From NCBI GenBank assembly GCA_947475525.1, contig CANJMI010000011.1, positions 62,001 to 126,000 of the forward strand: 64,000 bases of DNA, given 5' to 3'. A program made the position numbers and the translations under genes. A model generated the notes under the pieces. That model did not search any database. It was not told the DNA's origin and worked only from the letters and a program-made list of their open reading frames with translations. Below, one piece after another: positions 17,623 to 26,295 of this stretch (positions are counted from its first letter, which is position 1; each line of letters begins with the position of its first letter). Source of the stretch: Polyangiaceae bacterium. Lineage in GTDB: Bacteria; Myxococcota_A; Polyangia; Polyangiales; Polyangiaceae.

Positions 17623-18093
17623 TCAGCGCGCGCGGTCTCGGGTCACGAGCTCTTTCACTTTCTGCCTGAGAGCGGAGAGCTCGACGGCCTGGTGACGCAC
17701 GCTGTGCTCCTCCGAATAGCGGAGCCGCTCGATGGCGTCGAGCGCGCTGATTTCCATGGGGTCTCCGCTGCACTGCTGAGCGACCGAATCTCGGTGACTC
17801 CAGTCGGGAGCGACAGCCGCGCGGTACCGGAGGAGGGCCGCCTCTTCGTCCTCATCCTGGCCTCGTTCTGCGGCGATGCGCCCACGTTCAATCGCTTGGT
17901 AGAGCGCCCGGAGGCCATCGCGGCACGAGCCGAACGGCGGGGTTTCGGCGGCGGCCGGAAAGAAAACGTGGCGGGTGAGCTGCACGACGGATGCAACGGA
18001 CATAAAACCCGCGATCGCAAAGTAGAGGATTTGCGCGACGCGACGCCCGAGCTTTGCGCGCGGGCCAATCGGTTTTTCGGTCTCGTTCGCCAC
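17623..18093 (-). CDS. Small single-pass membrane protein, unknown function
   Basis: I place the start at a GTG (residues VANETEKPIG) because the longer frame from 18144 runs into the divergent barrel gene. The 156-residue product has one hydrophobic segment (YFAIAGFMSVASVVQL, near residues 25-41) and then a soluble, charged, helical domain with a Cys pair (CRDGLRALY ... QQCSGD). The C-terminal 50 residues look like a coiled coil (ALDAIERLRYSEEHSVRHQA onward). I do not recognise a family. It is the first gene of a likely three-gene operon with the DEAD-box helicase and the SUMF1-like lipoprotein. Confidence 0.6.
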   Translation of the reverse strand: MANETEKPIGPRAKLGRRVAQILYFAIAGFMSVASVVQLTRHVFFPAAAETPPFGSCRDGLRALYQAIERGRIAAERGQDEDEEAALLRYRAAVAPDWSHRDSVAQQCSGDPMEISALDAIERLRYSEEHSVRHQAVELSALRQKVKELVTRDRAR

Positions 18094-18115
18094 GGCGGAG
18101 TTATACCACCCGACT

Positions 18116-19603
18116 GTGTCGGCGCGAGTGTCCACCTCTGCCATCCTGGCTTCCGTTGTGGGGGGTCTCGCGTTCGTGGTGACGCCCGCCGAGGTCGGTG
18201 CGCAACCCGCCGGACCGACCTCGAACGATTACACGCTCGACCTCTATCAAGGGCCGATCCTCGCGTCGATCCGGACGACTTCGATGGCCGGGGCCTACGC
18301 GGGCTACGCTCAAGGGCTGGACGGGTTCACGGTGAATGCGGCGGCCCCGGCTGTCCGCCATAGCCATTCCACGAGCTGGGTCGATGTCGACGTGGACGCA
18401 TCGATTTCGATTCCGATCGTGTTTTTTGAGCAAAATGACGTCGATAACTCGGGCGATCGGGACGATGCCTACCAAGGCTATGTTTACGTTGCGGCCGGCA
18501 CGAACGTGCAGATCGGCAACTTCGGCATCGGAGTTTTCGCCGATGTGCAGCACTACAGCGTCGCGTTTCCGCCAGCCGAGGCGACTACCGCGGTGGCGAT
18601 CGGTCGCTACCATTTGCTGGCGGCGTACCAGTTTTTTGGTGGGCAGCTCGTCGTCGGCGGCGGCGCGCGTGCGCACAGCCTTGGCGTCGGCGCGGCGGGG
18701 CGCGAGCTCGGGATGTTCGGCGCGGCGCCGGAGGCGGGCTTCTTGATCAAGCCGGACTGGGCGCCGTTTCGGGTTGGTTGGACCTACCGCCACGCGGTCG
18801 GTGGGCTTTTTCGCAGCGGCGCGAAGGCCACCGTCGATGCGGGCGTCGGGCGCGCCGGAGGGATTGTGGTCCCCGGCGATATCACAATGCCGTGGGAGGT
18901 TACGACCGGCGTAGCGTTCCAGGTTGGGCCTCGCCCCCTCAACCCTCGGTGGCTCGATCCGCACGAGCACGAGCGGGAGTTCGACGACGCGCTGGCTGAG
19001 CGTGTGGCGATCGCAAGGCGCCGCCGAGCGACGCGCCTGGACGCGATTGCGCCCGGTCCCGAGCGCGACGCGCTGGCGGTGAGGCTCCAAGCGGATGCGG
19101 ACGAGCAGCAAAAGCGCACGGATGCCGAATCCGAGCGGGACCGTCGCCGGCTCGAGAGCGAGCGGCGTGCGATCCTGACCGATTGGCCGCGAGAGTATCT
19201 GCTCGTTACCGCCGACTTGCTCGTCACGGGCGCCGTCGACAAGGGCGTGAGCCTCGAACAGTTCATCGGACAAGGAAAGTCTGCGCCCGTTGGGCCGTGC
19301 CAGGTCGTCGCCTCGGGACCGTCGATGAACTTCTCGCCGCGGGTCGGGCTGGAGTTCGAGCCGGTTCCGAATAGGCTACGTGCGCGCTTGGGCAGCTACT
19401 ACGAGCCGACGCGGTTTCAGTACGCGCCGGAGCCGTGCAACGACCGCGTCGGGCGCCAACATTTTACCTTCGGGGCGGATGTGAAGGCGTTCTCGACCAC
19501 CTGGTTCGGACTCGCGAGTGAGCGCACCTACAAGGTGCAATTTTACGGCGACTTTGCGCCCCGTTACCAGAGCCTCGGCGCGGGCCTCGGTGCCTGGTAT
19601 TGA
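18116..19603 (+). CDS. Outer-membrane beta-barrel protein with an inserted charged helical region
   Basis: The N-terminus is a Sec signal peptide with likely cleavage after VGAQ. The mature part alternates amphipathic strands with many aromatic residues (VDVDASISIPIVFFEQND, YVYVAAGTNVQIGNFGIGVF) and ends in YQSLGAGLGAWY, as expected for a barrel with a C-terminal aromatic. It resembles the broad PorV/FadL-like barrel class, without a clear subfamily. Residues ~280-350 are different: a strongly charged stretch (ALAERVAIARRRRATRL, then EQQKRTDAESERDRRRLES) predicted as a coiled coil, placed between strands. The start is GTG at 18116, or GTG at 18128, only 22 bp from the divergent gene. Function unknown; transport or envelope scaffold possible. 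Confidence 0.65.
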   Translation: MSARVSTSAILASVVGGLAFVVTPAEVGAQPAGPTSNDYTLDLYQGPILASIRTTSMAGAYAGYAQGLDGFTVNAAAPAVRHSHSTSWVDVDVDASISIPIVFFEQNDVDNSGDRDDAYQGYVYVAAGTNVQIGNFGIGVFADVQHYSVAFPPAEATTAVAIGRYHLLAAYQFFGGQLVVGGGARAHSLGVGAAGRELGMFGAAPEAGFLIKPDWAPFRVGWTYRHAVGGLFRSGAKATVDAGVGRAGGIVVPGDITMPWEVTTGVAFQVGPRPLNPRWLDPHEHEREFDDALAERVAIARRRRATRLDAIAPGPERDALAVRLQADADEQQKRTDAESERDRRRLESERRAILTDWPREYLLVTADLLVTGAVDKGVSLEQFIGQGKSAPVGPCQVVASGPSMNFSPRVGLEFEPVPNRLRARLGSYYEPTRFQYAPEPCNDRVGRQHFTFGADVKAFSTTWFGLASERTYKVQFYGDFAPRYQSLGAGLGAWY

Positions 19604-19625
19604 GGCCGGTGTTTTTGCGGCCCTC
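19602..19625. terminator. Hairpin between convergent barrel and tamB genes
   Basis: GAGGCCG pairs with CGGCCCTC (one bulged C) around a loop containing five Ts. It lies in the 46-bp convergent gap. There is no T-tract after it on either strand, so a terminator role is only suggested. Confidence 0.3.
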
Positions 19626-19649
19626 GGTGCAGCTCGTGTGTTCGCGGCG

Positions 19650-22600
19650 TTAGTACCGGAGCTGGTAGAGGAACTCGAGACCGCTTGCGGCGCCGCTGCT
19701 CACGCCGACGGTCCCGCGCATGAGCCATCGGTCGGCGAAGCGCCAATCGATACCCAGCCTTGCCCGGGTGTCGCCGCCCGCGACGCCGGCGTTCGTCGTC
19801 GATCCAGTGGACCCGCTCGTGCCGCCGAGGGCGCCAAGTGGACCGGTCCCGGGCGCTTGCTCGACGACGGCCTGAGCGGAAAAACGGTCGGTGATTTGAT
19901 AGCTTACCGTTGTCGAGGTGTAGCCCTCCGAGGCCGCCCCGATCCCCGCCGAGAGGCCAGGGAGGGCGTCGCCGAACAGTTGATTCATTTCAGCAGCAAG
20001 CACGCCGCTGATTGCCTGGCTCGCTTGCCGTTGCGCATCGGTGGCGACAGAGCCGGTCAAGTCGAAGGTGTCGCCGAATAAGACCAGCCCGAGGATCGCG
20101 TCTTCACTGCGGGGCGGGTTGGAGCGAAAGTGCAGCTTTTCGCGGGTCAGCGGCTGCACGTTGCCGCCATAGTCGACAAAAACCACGGTCCCGTCCGGCG
20201 CGTTCCAGTGAGCGGTCATGTTGACGTAAGGGTTGCTCGGCTCTTCGCTGCGGAGACGGACGACTCCCCGGTCGAGCTCGAACGTCTTGCCCATCAGCTT
20301 CACAAAACCAGAGGAGAACACGAGCTCCCCGGACAAATCATTCGGACCGGCGACGCGAATCGGGTGGTCCGGGGCCGTCGAGAGCGTGAGCCGCAGCGCG
20401 CTTCCCTCGACTGTCGTGTTGCGTAGAACGACGTTCACGGCCACGAACCCGGGCTTCGTTTCGAGGGCTTGGGGCGGGCTTTGCGGCTGCCGCACGACGA
20501 CATCCGGATGGGGCGCGAGGGGCTGCGGCGAGAGGCGCGTGCGGCGCAAGGTATTGGAAGCAGGCAAGCGCAGGCGCAAGTCGGCGGCGGTCAAATCGAT
20601 GTCGAGGTGCTCCGCGTCGCGACGCTCGCCGCGCAACGCGATGGTGCCGCCGACGGTGCCGACAGCTTGCCCTTGCAGCGCCACCGGTAGCTCCTCGCCG
20701 TTTGGCACCGAAAATTGGCCGGTGAAGTCGATCAGTCGAAAGCCCGCGAGCCGCGCGTCGAGCTCACCGCTCAGGCGTCCGGTCGGGGTGGCCGCGCGGA
20801 TGTCATTGACGGAGATGAGCCCCGGTCGCGCGGTGATCAGCGCGCCGATGTCGGACAGCTCTTGACCATAGTCGGGGACGTGCAGCGAGCCGCCGGCAAC
20901 CGTGAGGCCAGCCTGCAAGATGACGTCGCTTCCTGAAAGGTCACGGAACGCTGCCGAAGCGCGGCCATCCAGCTTGCCACCGACGCTTGTTATCTCCTTC
21001 GGTAAGAGGGGTTGCAAGCTGCGGAGGGGGAAGGCGGTGGCCTCGAGGCTGACGGTGCCAGGGCGATTCACGTCGAGCTCGGGAACGCCATCGCGCCAGT
21101 GCAACGAGCTTTCGCCGCGGAGGACGAGTCGGCCTCCGCCGACAGCCCCGAGGCGGGCTTTGGCTTCGAATTCGGAAGTCGTGCCGTTCTCGCGCGAGCC
21201 GAGATCGATGCGAAATTCGTTGAACGCGACGGCGCCGAGGCGCATGCCTTGCCCTTCGATGCGCGCTGCGAGTTGGTGGTGCACGCCATCGTCGTGCAGG
21301 ACCACCTTCCCCGAGAGGTTGCCGTTGATGTCGCGCCGTGTGAGCGCGTCGATGGCGCCGAGCGGAAAGGCGTTGAGCCTTGCGGTGCCGGCGAGTCGTG
21401 CCCGCTCGGGTGGCCCGAACAAGCGCAAGGGTGGCCGTTCGAGTTGAGCGTCGAGTTCGGCGATGGTGCGCCGCGTTCCGCCTACGACCGGTAGTTCGAG
21501 CCACGCGCTGACGCGACCGGTGTTCTTTCGGTACGTGCCGATAACCTCAATGTCGACGGGGGGCACCCCGGCCTCGGCTGCGGCTCCGCCTGCGGTGAGG
21601 TTACGCATTCGCGCACGAATGGCGGCGTTTGGGTCGAGCGCCGTGCCGGCTGCGCGAGCGGCCACCGAGAGGGTTCCCCCGACGGGTACGAGCGCCTCGC
21701 GCCACGGTGACGGAAGGGCCGCGCGACCGCGCTCGTCGAGCTCGGGTGCATCCACGCGCGCCGAAAAGGGCGTCATCGCGAGGCCGAGGACGAGCCCTGC
21801 CGAAGTGGGAGGTGTTGAGAGCCATCGTGGATCGAGTGTCGCATCGACGTGGACCGTTGCGAGGCTCGCGGCGGCGTTGCGTCTCGTCGCGTCGAGCAGC
21901 GTCGCGTCGAGGGTGACAGCGCCGGTCGAGGTGTCGGCACGCGCGTCAACACGGGCATCCAGTCGGTCGCTCTGCCACGCGAGTTTGCCCGCGCCGTCGC
22001 TCGGCGCTGAGATCGAGAGACCACTTGTGACGAGCGAGACGTGGGCGAGCGCGAACTCTCCGCCCGCCCGTTTGCGCTCCGCGACCAAGCGAAGTTCGAC
22101 GTTTCCGCCGAGCGAGCCGAATGGAACGCGCTCGCGCGGTACGAGCGCCCCGACAAGCGGAGCTGCGCAGTCGAGGTCGATTGTCGACTCTTCGAGTTCG
22201 AGTTTTCCGGTGGCCGTGGTCCAGGTGTCCGCCGATACAAGGGGTCCGTCGAGATCGAGGTAGCCTCCGAGCGCGGCTGAAAAAATACCCTTGGTGCAAT
22301 TGCCTGCCGGGGTCGCGCCGCGCCAACGCAGCTCGGCGTGGGGGGCTACGTGAGTACCCTCGAAATCCACCGTGACGGTGCCGTCCACGCCCTCGACGAA
22401 GAGCGCGCTGGCATCGTGAACGCTCACTTTTGCATAACCGACTCGCGCCGCGTTCCCGGTGCGCCGCACGTCGACGTCGACGTCGACGGTCCCGCGAAGG
22501 GGTACTGGGAGCGCAAGCAACTTCGAGATGGCATGGAGGTCGATGCCATCTCCTTCGAGCTGACCGTCGAGCTCGCCGCCGACGACGCGCATATCCCCGC

Positions 22601-24518
22601 GAACCGTTCCGCCGACATCGCCGCCGCCAAGCACGACCGAGCCGAGCTGAACGTCGTTCTGTGGGCCGAGCGCCAACGATTGGATGCGACCGTGCACGAC
22701 GCTTCCCGCTCGCGATAGCTCCAGTGAGACGTCATGCAGCGTTTTTTTTGTGGCCTCGAGGACCCCTTCGGCGGTCCACGTACGAGCGTCATCATCCACC
22801 GCCTCGGCGTGCAGACGCGGGTGGGCGGCAAAGCCGGTTGCGCGCAACGCTATCGATGGCACCGTGCGTCCGGAAATCGCCAGCGTTTCGCCGCGCGCGC
22901 GCGCGTCGATGCGCAGCGCATCGAGGGCGCCGAATACGCGGGAATCGACCTCGGCGCGAGCCAGGCTGACGCCTTCGCGTGGAGCGGCGAGACCACGCAC
23001 GCGCGCGGTCGCGAACGCATCGAGAACCCCATCGGCGTAGCGACCCGAAGCGGTGAGCTCGCCGCTGCCGCGCAGCGTCGCCACCTGAGGCAAGGCCGAC
23101 TCGAGTCGAGGGATCGCTCCGAGTACCGGGACCACGGTGTGAAGCGCAAACTCGAGCGCCCTGTTCGCGCCGATTCGGACGAGCGCTTCGGTCGGTCCCC
23201 CCGGTTCGTCGATGCGCAGCCGCGCGTCCGCGCCACCTTCGGACGCGTCGAACGTTCCTGATGCCGGCGGCAACGCCAGGACGTTCCCGTGCGTCTGGGC
23301 AAGCTCCGACGCCCCGACGCGGATCGTCCCATGGGCCGCCCGTCGGTGTGCATCGACTCGCAGTGAGGCTTGGGCGCCGATGCGGCTCTCTCCGATGTTC
23401 GGTGCGAGCGTCGCGAGGTCGAGCTCGGAGGCGGTCACGTCGAGCGCAAGAGTGGCCGAGGCATTGTCGTAACGCCCGCGGACCTCGAGCGTGCCTGGTT
23501 TTGCCGGGCCTGACGGAAACACGCGCTCGCTCCGAGGGGGCACCGAGACCCGCGCCGCCGCCTCGAGGCCGTCTCCGTCACCTTCGAGCCGCAGCTCCAT
23601 GCCCACGGGGCTCGGTGGCTGGATCGGAGACTCTGGAAACCACGCGACAAGCGCCTCGCGTTCGACGCGTGGGGCAACGAGTGTGAGTGCATGCCGTCCC
23701 GCGCGCGTTCTTCCGCGAAGCCGAATTTGCAGGGTTCCGAGAGTTGCATCGACTTCGGCCGCGCCTTCGGTTGGCGGGCCGACGGCCCCTCCTGCGTCAC
23801 GCGGGAGACGCAAACTGAGCGCAATGCTCGCGTGGACCGGCATCGGAGCGAGCTTGCTCTCGGTGACCGTCGCGCGTGTGAGGTCGAGGTCGAGGGACGC
23901 GGGTTCGAACCGCAACGACGCGAGCAACTCCGTCACGACCGTATCGAGGGTGTGGGTCGGCGCGAGCGCGCCACGAACGCGCACCCTGTCGATTTCGATC
24001 CGCTCGAGAATCACGCGGATGGGCGCAGGTGGAGGGGCGAGCGGAGGTCCCGGCGGACCGGGCCGCTCTGCGAAGGCGCGGGCAAGTCCCAATGTGCCGG
24101 CGTCGTCGAGTTCGAGGTCGACTTCCGCGTCCTCCAACGCGAGTCGCCGAACGACGAGCCGCGGCGTTTCTCCAAGGACCGCGAGCAGGCCGAGCCAGCC
24201 CGGCCCCTCGACGGCGACGCGCCTCGCGGAGAGAACCGGATGCCCTTCCGGATCCGAGATTCGCACGTCCGCTATCGCGAGCGATGACGGCCCGAGCCGC
24301 TCGAGTCGCCCCACTCTCACGCGACCAGCGAGCGCGCCATCGAGGCTCGATGCCACGAGTCCTAGGACGACGCGACGGGTGAGTGGCAGCTCGAGATGCA
24401 GCACCGCGCCGAGCAGGAGGGCCGCAGCGAACGCCGGTGGCAGCACAAGGCCCGCGAGCACGACGCGAAACGCGCGCGTTTTCGATGGGGCTCGGTCGCC
24501 GGGCACGCGGGGGAGCAT
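19650..24518 (-). CDS. tamB: TamB / AsmA-like envelope protein (translocation and assembly module subunit)
   Basis: At 1622 residues this is in the size range of TamB. It has an N-terminal membrane anchor (VVLAGLVLPPAFAAALLLGAV) followed by more than 1,000 residues of repetitive beta strands of the kind that form a long hydrophobic groove. A C-terminal TamB (DUF490) domain includes DILGLVLFGDTF-like and SAQAVVEQAPG-like segments, and the protein ends LEFLYQLRY, with the terminal aromatic typical of the family. Known members span the periplasm and help outer-membrane protein assembly or phospholipid transport. The usual TamA partner (an Omp85 barrel) is not adjacent; the convergent neighbour is a different barrel. 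Start ATG at 24518 fits the anchor position. Confidence 0.85.
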   Translation of the reverse strand: MLPRVPGDRAPSKTRAFRVVLAGLVLPPAFAAALLLGAVLHLELPLTRRVVLGLVASSLDGALAGRVRVGRLERLGPSSLAIADVRISDPEGHPVLSARRVAVEGPGWLGLLAVLGETPRLVVRRLALEDAEVDLELDDAGTLGLARAFAERPGPPGPPLAPPPAPIRVILERIEIDRVRVRGALAPTHTLDTVVTELLASLRFEPASLDLDLTRATVTESKLAPMPVHASIALSLRLPRDAGGAVGPPTEGAAEVDATLGTLQIRLRGRTRAGRHALTLVAPRVEREALVAWFPESPIQPPSPVGMELRLEGDGDGLEAAARVSVPPRSERVFPSGPAKPGTLEVRGRYDNASATLALDVTASELDLATLAPNIGESRIGAQASLRVDAHRRAAHGTIRVGASELAQTHGNVLALPPASGTFDASEGGADARLRIDEPGGPTEALVRIGANRALEFALHTVVPVLGAIPRLESALPQVATLRGSGELTASGRYADGVLDAFATARVRGLAAPREGVSLARAEVDSRVFGALDALRIDARARGETLAISGRTVPSIALRATGFAAHPRLHAEAVDDDARTWTAEGVLEATKKTLHDVSLELSRAGSVVHGRIQSLALGPQNDVQLGSVVLGGGDVGGTVRGDMRVVGGELDGQLEGDGIDLHAISKLLALPVPLRGTVDVDVDVRRTGNAARVGYAKVSVHDASALFVEGVDGTVTVDFEGTHVAPHAELRWRGATPAGNCTKGIFSAALGGYLDLDGPLVSADTWTTATGKLELEESTIDLDCAAPLVGALVPRERVPFGSLGGNVELRLVAERKRAGGEFALAHVSLVTSGLSISAPSDGAGKLAWQSDRLDARVDARADTSTGAVTLDATLLDATRRNAAASLATVHVDATLDPRWLSTPPTSAGLVLGLAMTPFSARVDAPELDERGRAALPSPWREALVPVGGTLSVAARAAGTALDPNAAIRARMRNLTAGGAAAEAGVPPVDIEVIGTYRKNTGRVSAWLELPVVGGTRRTIAELDAQLERPPLRLFGPPERARLAGTARLNAFPLGAIDALTRRDINGNLSGKVVLHDDGVHHQLAARIEGQGMRLGAVAFNEFRIDLGSRENGTTSEFEAKARLGAVGGGRLVLRGESSLHWRDGVPELDVNRPGTVSLEATAFPLRSLQPLLPKEITSVGGKLDGRASAAFRDLSGSDVILQAGLTVAGGSLHVPDYGQELSDIGALITARPGLISVNDIRAATPTGRLSGELDARLAGFRLIDFTGQFSVPNGEELPVALQGQAVGTVGGTIALRGERRDAEHLDIDLTAADLRLRLPASNTLRRTRLSPQPLAPHPDVVVRQPQSPPQALETKPGFVAVNVVLRNTTVEGSALRLTLSTAPDHPIRVAGPNDLSGELVFSSGFVKLMGKTFELDRGVVRLRSEEPSNPYVNMTAHWNAPDGTVVFVDYGGNVQPLTREKLHFRSNPPRSEDAILGLVLFGDTFDLTGSVATDAQRQASQAISGVLAAEMNQLFGDALPGLSAGIGAASEGYTSTTVSYQITDRFSAQAVVEQAPGTGPLGALGGTSGSTGSTTNAGVAGGDTRARLGIDWRFADRWLMRGTVGVSSGAASGLEFLYQLRY

Positions 24519-24612
24519 AGTCGCGTCGACGCGTGCGGGCAGCCCCCGAATCGAGGCCTCCGCGCGGATCCTGTAGCTCTTTTCGCGGATCGTCTATGCT
24601 CGCCTCCGCGCT

Positions 24613-26295
24613 ATGAAAAGCTGTCCCGCCTGCGCTCTGTCTTATCCCGATGAGACCACGTTTTGCTTCCTCGACGGCAAGACGCTGAGCGCGAACGAAG
24701 ACCCGTTGGTCGGCACAACGGTCGATGGCCTCGTGCGGCTTGAAGCGCGGCTCGCGAACTCGGGCTGGAGCCGCTCCTACCACGGCCGCATCCGACTCGT
24801 GGGCCAGCCGTGCGTCGTCAAGCTCCTCACGCTTCCCGACGGAGCTGAGGGGACCGCCGAGGCCGCGGTGATGGCGCGTCGCTCGAGCCACCACAACGTG
24901 TTGCCGCTCTTCTCGGTGCGGGTCGTCGGGAGAACCGTCGTGGTCGTGCGGCCCCAGGTCGAAGCCCAACCACTCGCGCTGCTCCTCGAACGCGCGCGGC
25001 TCGACGTGTCCCAGGCGGCTGGATTGACCCTTCAGATTCTTGCCGGCCTCGCGCGGCTCCACGACTTCGGAGGCGTCCACGGCAACCTGCGCCCCAGCAA
25101 CGCACTCTACTGGTCGAACGGCCACCTCGACCTCATCGACGTGGCCTTGGGGCGCGCGCTCGTACGCGAGCCGTGGGAGGACCAGCCCGAGTCCTTCGCC
25201 GCGCAGCATTATTTCGCTCCGGAACTCAACAATCATCACCGCACGTCGGTGCAGGCGGACCTGTTCGCTGCGGGAATTATCGCCTTCGAGCTTCTCACGG
25301 GGAGTCGGCCCTTCGGCGGGGATAACGTGCGCGTGCTCCGCGAGAGGCTCGCCGATGAGTCCACCGACGCGCTCTACGCCGCCCTTCGTCACGTCCCGCC
25401 GCCCATCGTCGCCTGGACGCTCGGTATGCTTGCGCGCGCCCCTGAGTTGCGCCCCGAGAGCGGGCAGCACGCCCTTGAGTTGCTTCGCGCGGCCTGCACC
25501 GAAGCCGCCATCGCTCCGATGCTCGATCCCGGGCGTCCCGAGGTCCCACGTGCGCACGAACTCGATCGTGGGCTCACGCGCTGGGAGCGTTATCGCGGCA
25601 TCTTCGCGACGATGCTCGAGGTGGGCTTCCCAGGCGGTCCGACCGAGCAGGCTCGCAGCGGACTCTCGGCGATCGTCGAGCGTGTCGACCGACTTGCGTC
25701 TCTCGGCAAACGCGCCTCCTTCGAGCTGGAAAATCACACCAGCACGACCGTCCGAGCCTTGTCCGGTCGCGAACGCCTGGCGGCTCAAATTTCGAAGGCG
25801 ACCGAGGGAGGCGAGGTCATTCGCAAGCGGATAGCAGCGCACAAGAGCGAAGCTTTCGTGTGTGGCGAGCGCGCGAGCGAGTTCAAACCGCGCGTGCTCG
25901 AATCGCATCGCGAGGTGATCCAATGGGAGGGGCGAAGTGGCTTCACGGAGCCGTACCAGGAGCTCGCGACGGCCTATCGGAATGTTGCCGACTTGATCAC
26001 CGCGTGGTGGGAGGCGCGTCAGGCGCAGCTCGAACACAACCGCGGCATCGAGGTGGAGCGCGAGAAGCTTCGTAGCATCGACGGCGAAGTGGATGAGATC
26101 CGCCAATCGCTGCGAATTCACGAGTCCAACATAGGCGGCGAGCTCGACGCGGCCGAAGCGGCGCTTGGTGCCCTTGGCAATGAGGCCGACCGGATTGAGC
26201 TCGAGTTGCTCGATCTCGCGTCGCGCTTCACGGCCCCGCTGCGGAGCAAGCCCGAGCTTGGGCCCCAGTTCAGCGCCCTCACGGCTCGGGAATAA
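24613..26295 (+). CDS. Zinc-ribbon pseudokinase with C-terminal coiled coil
   Basis: The 560-residue protein starts with CPACALSYPDETTFC, a ribbon-like Cys cluster with only three Cys visible. A protein-kinase fold follows (residues ~40-300). Lys70 (CVVKLL) and the APE segment (FAPEL, 201-205) are present. The glycine loop is absent, the catalytic HRDxKxxN reads HGNLRPSN (156-163; Asp replaced by Asn, Lys by Arg), and DFG reads DVA (176-178). Phosphotransfer is therefore unlikely, although ATP binding may remain. Residues ~330-560 are a long helical, coiled-coil-like region (RLAAQISKATEGGEVIRKR; EVEREKLRSIDGEVDEIRQ). There is no membrane segment. The final 17 bp overlap the convergent VanW gene. 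Probably a scaffold or allosteric partner in Ser/Thr kinase signalling. Confidence 0.8.
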   Translation: MKSCPACALSYPDETTFCFLDGKTLSANEDPLVGTTVDGLVRLEARLANSGWSRSYHGRIRLVGQPCVVKLLTLPDGAEGTAEAAVMARRSSHHNVLPLFSVRVVGRTVVVVRPQVEAQPLALLLERARLDVSQAAGLTLQILAGLARLHDFGGVHGNLRPSNALYWSNGHLDLIDVALGRALVREPWEDQPESFAAQHYFAPELNNHHRTSVQADLFAAGIIAFELLTGSRPFGGDNVRVLRERLADESTDALYAALRHVPPPIVAWTLGMLARAPELRPESGQHALELLRAACTEAAIAPMLDPGRPEVPRAHELDRGLTRWERYRGIFATMLEVGFPGGPTEQARSGLSAIVERVDRLASLGKRASFELENHTSTTVRALSGRERLAAQISKATEGGEVIRKRIAAHKSEAFVCGERASEFKPRVLESHREVIQWEGRSGFTEPYQELATAYRNVADLITAWWEARQAQLEHNRGIEVEREKLRSIDGEVDEIRQSLRIHESNIGGELDAAEAALGALGNEADRIELELLDLASRFTAPLRSKPELGPQFSALTARE

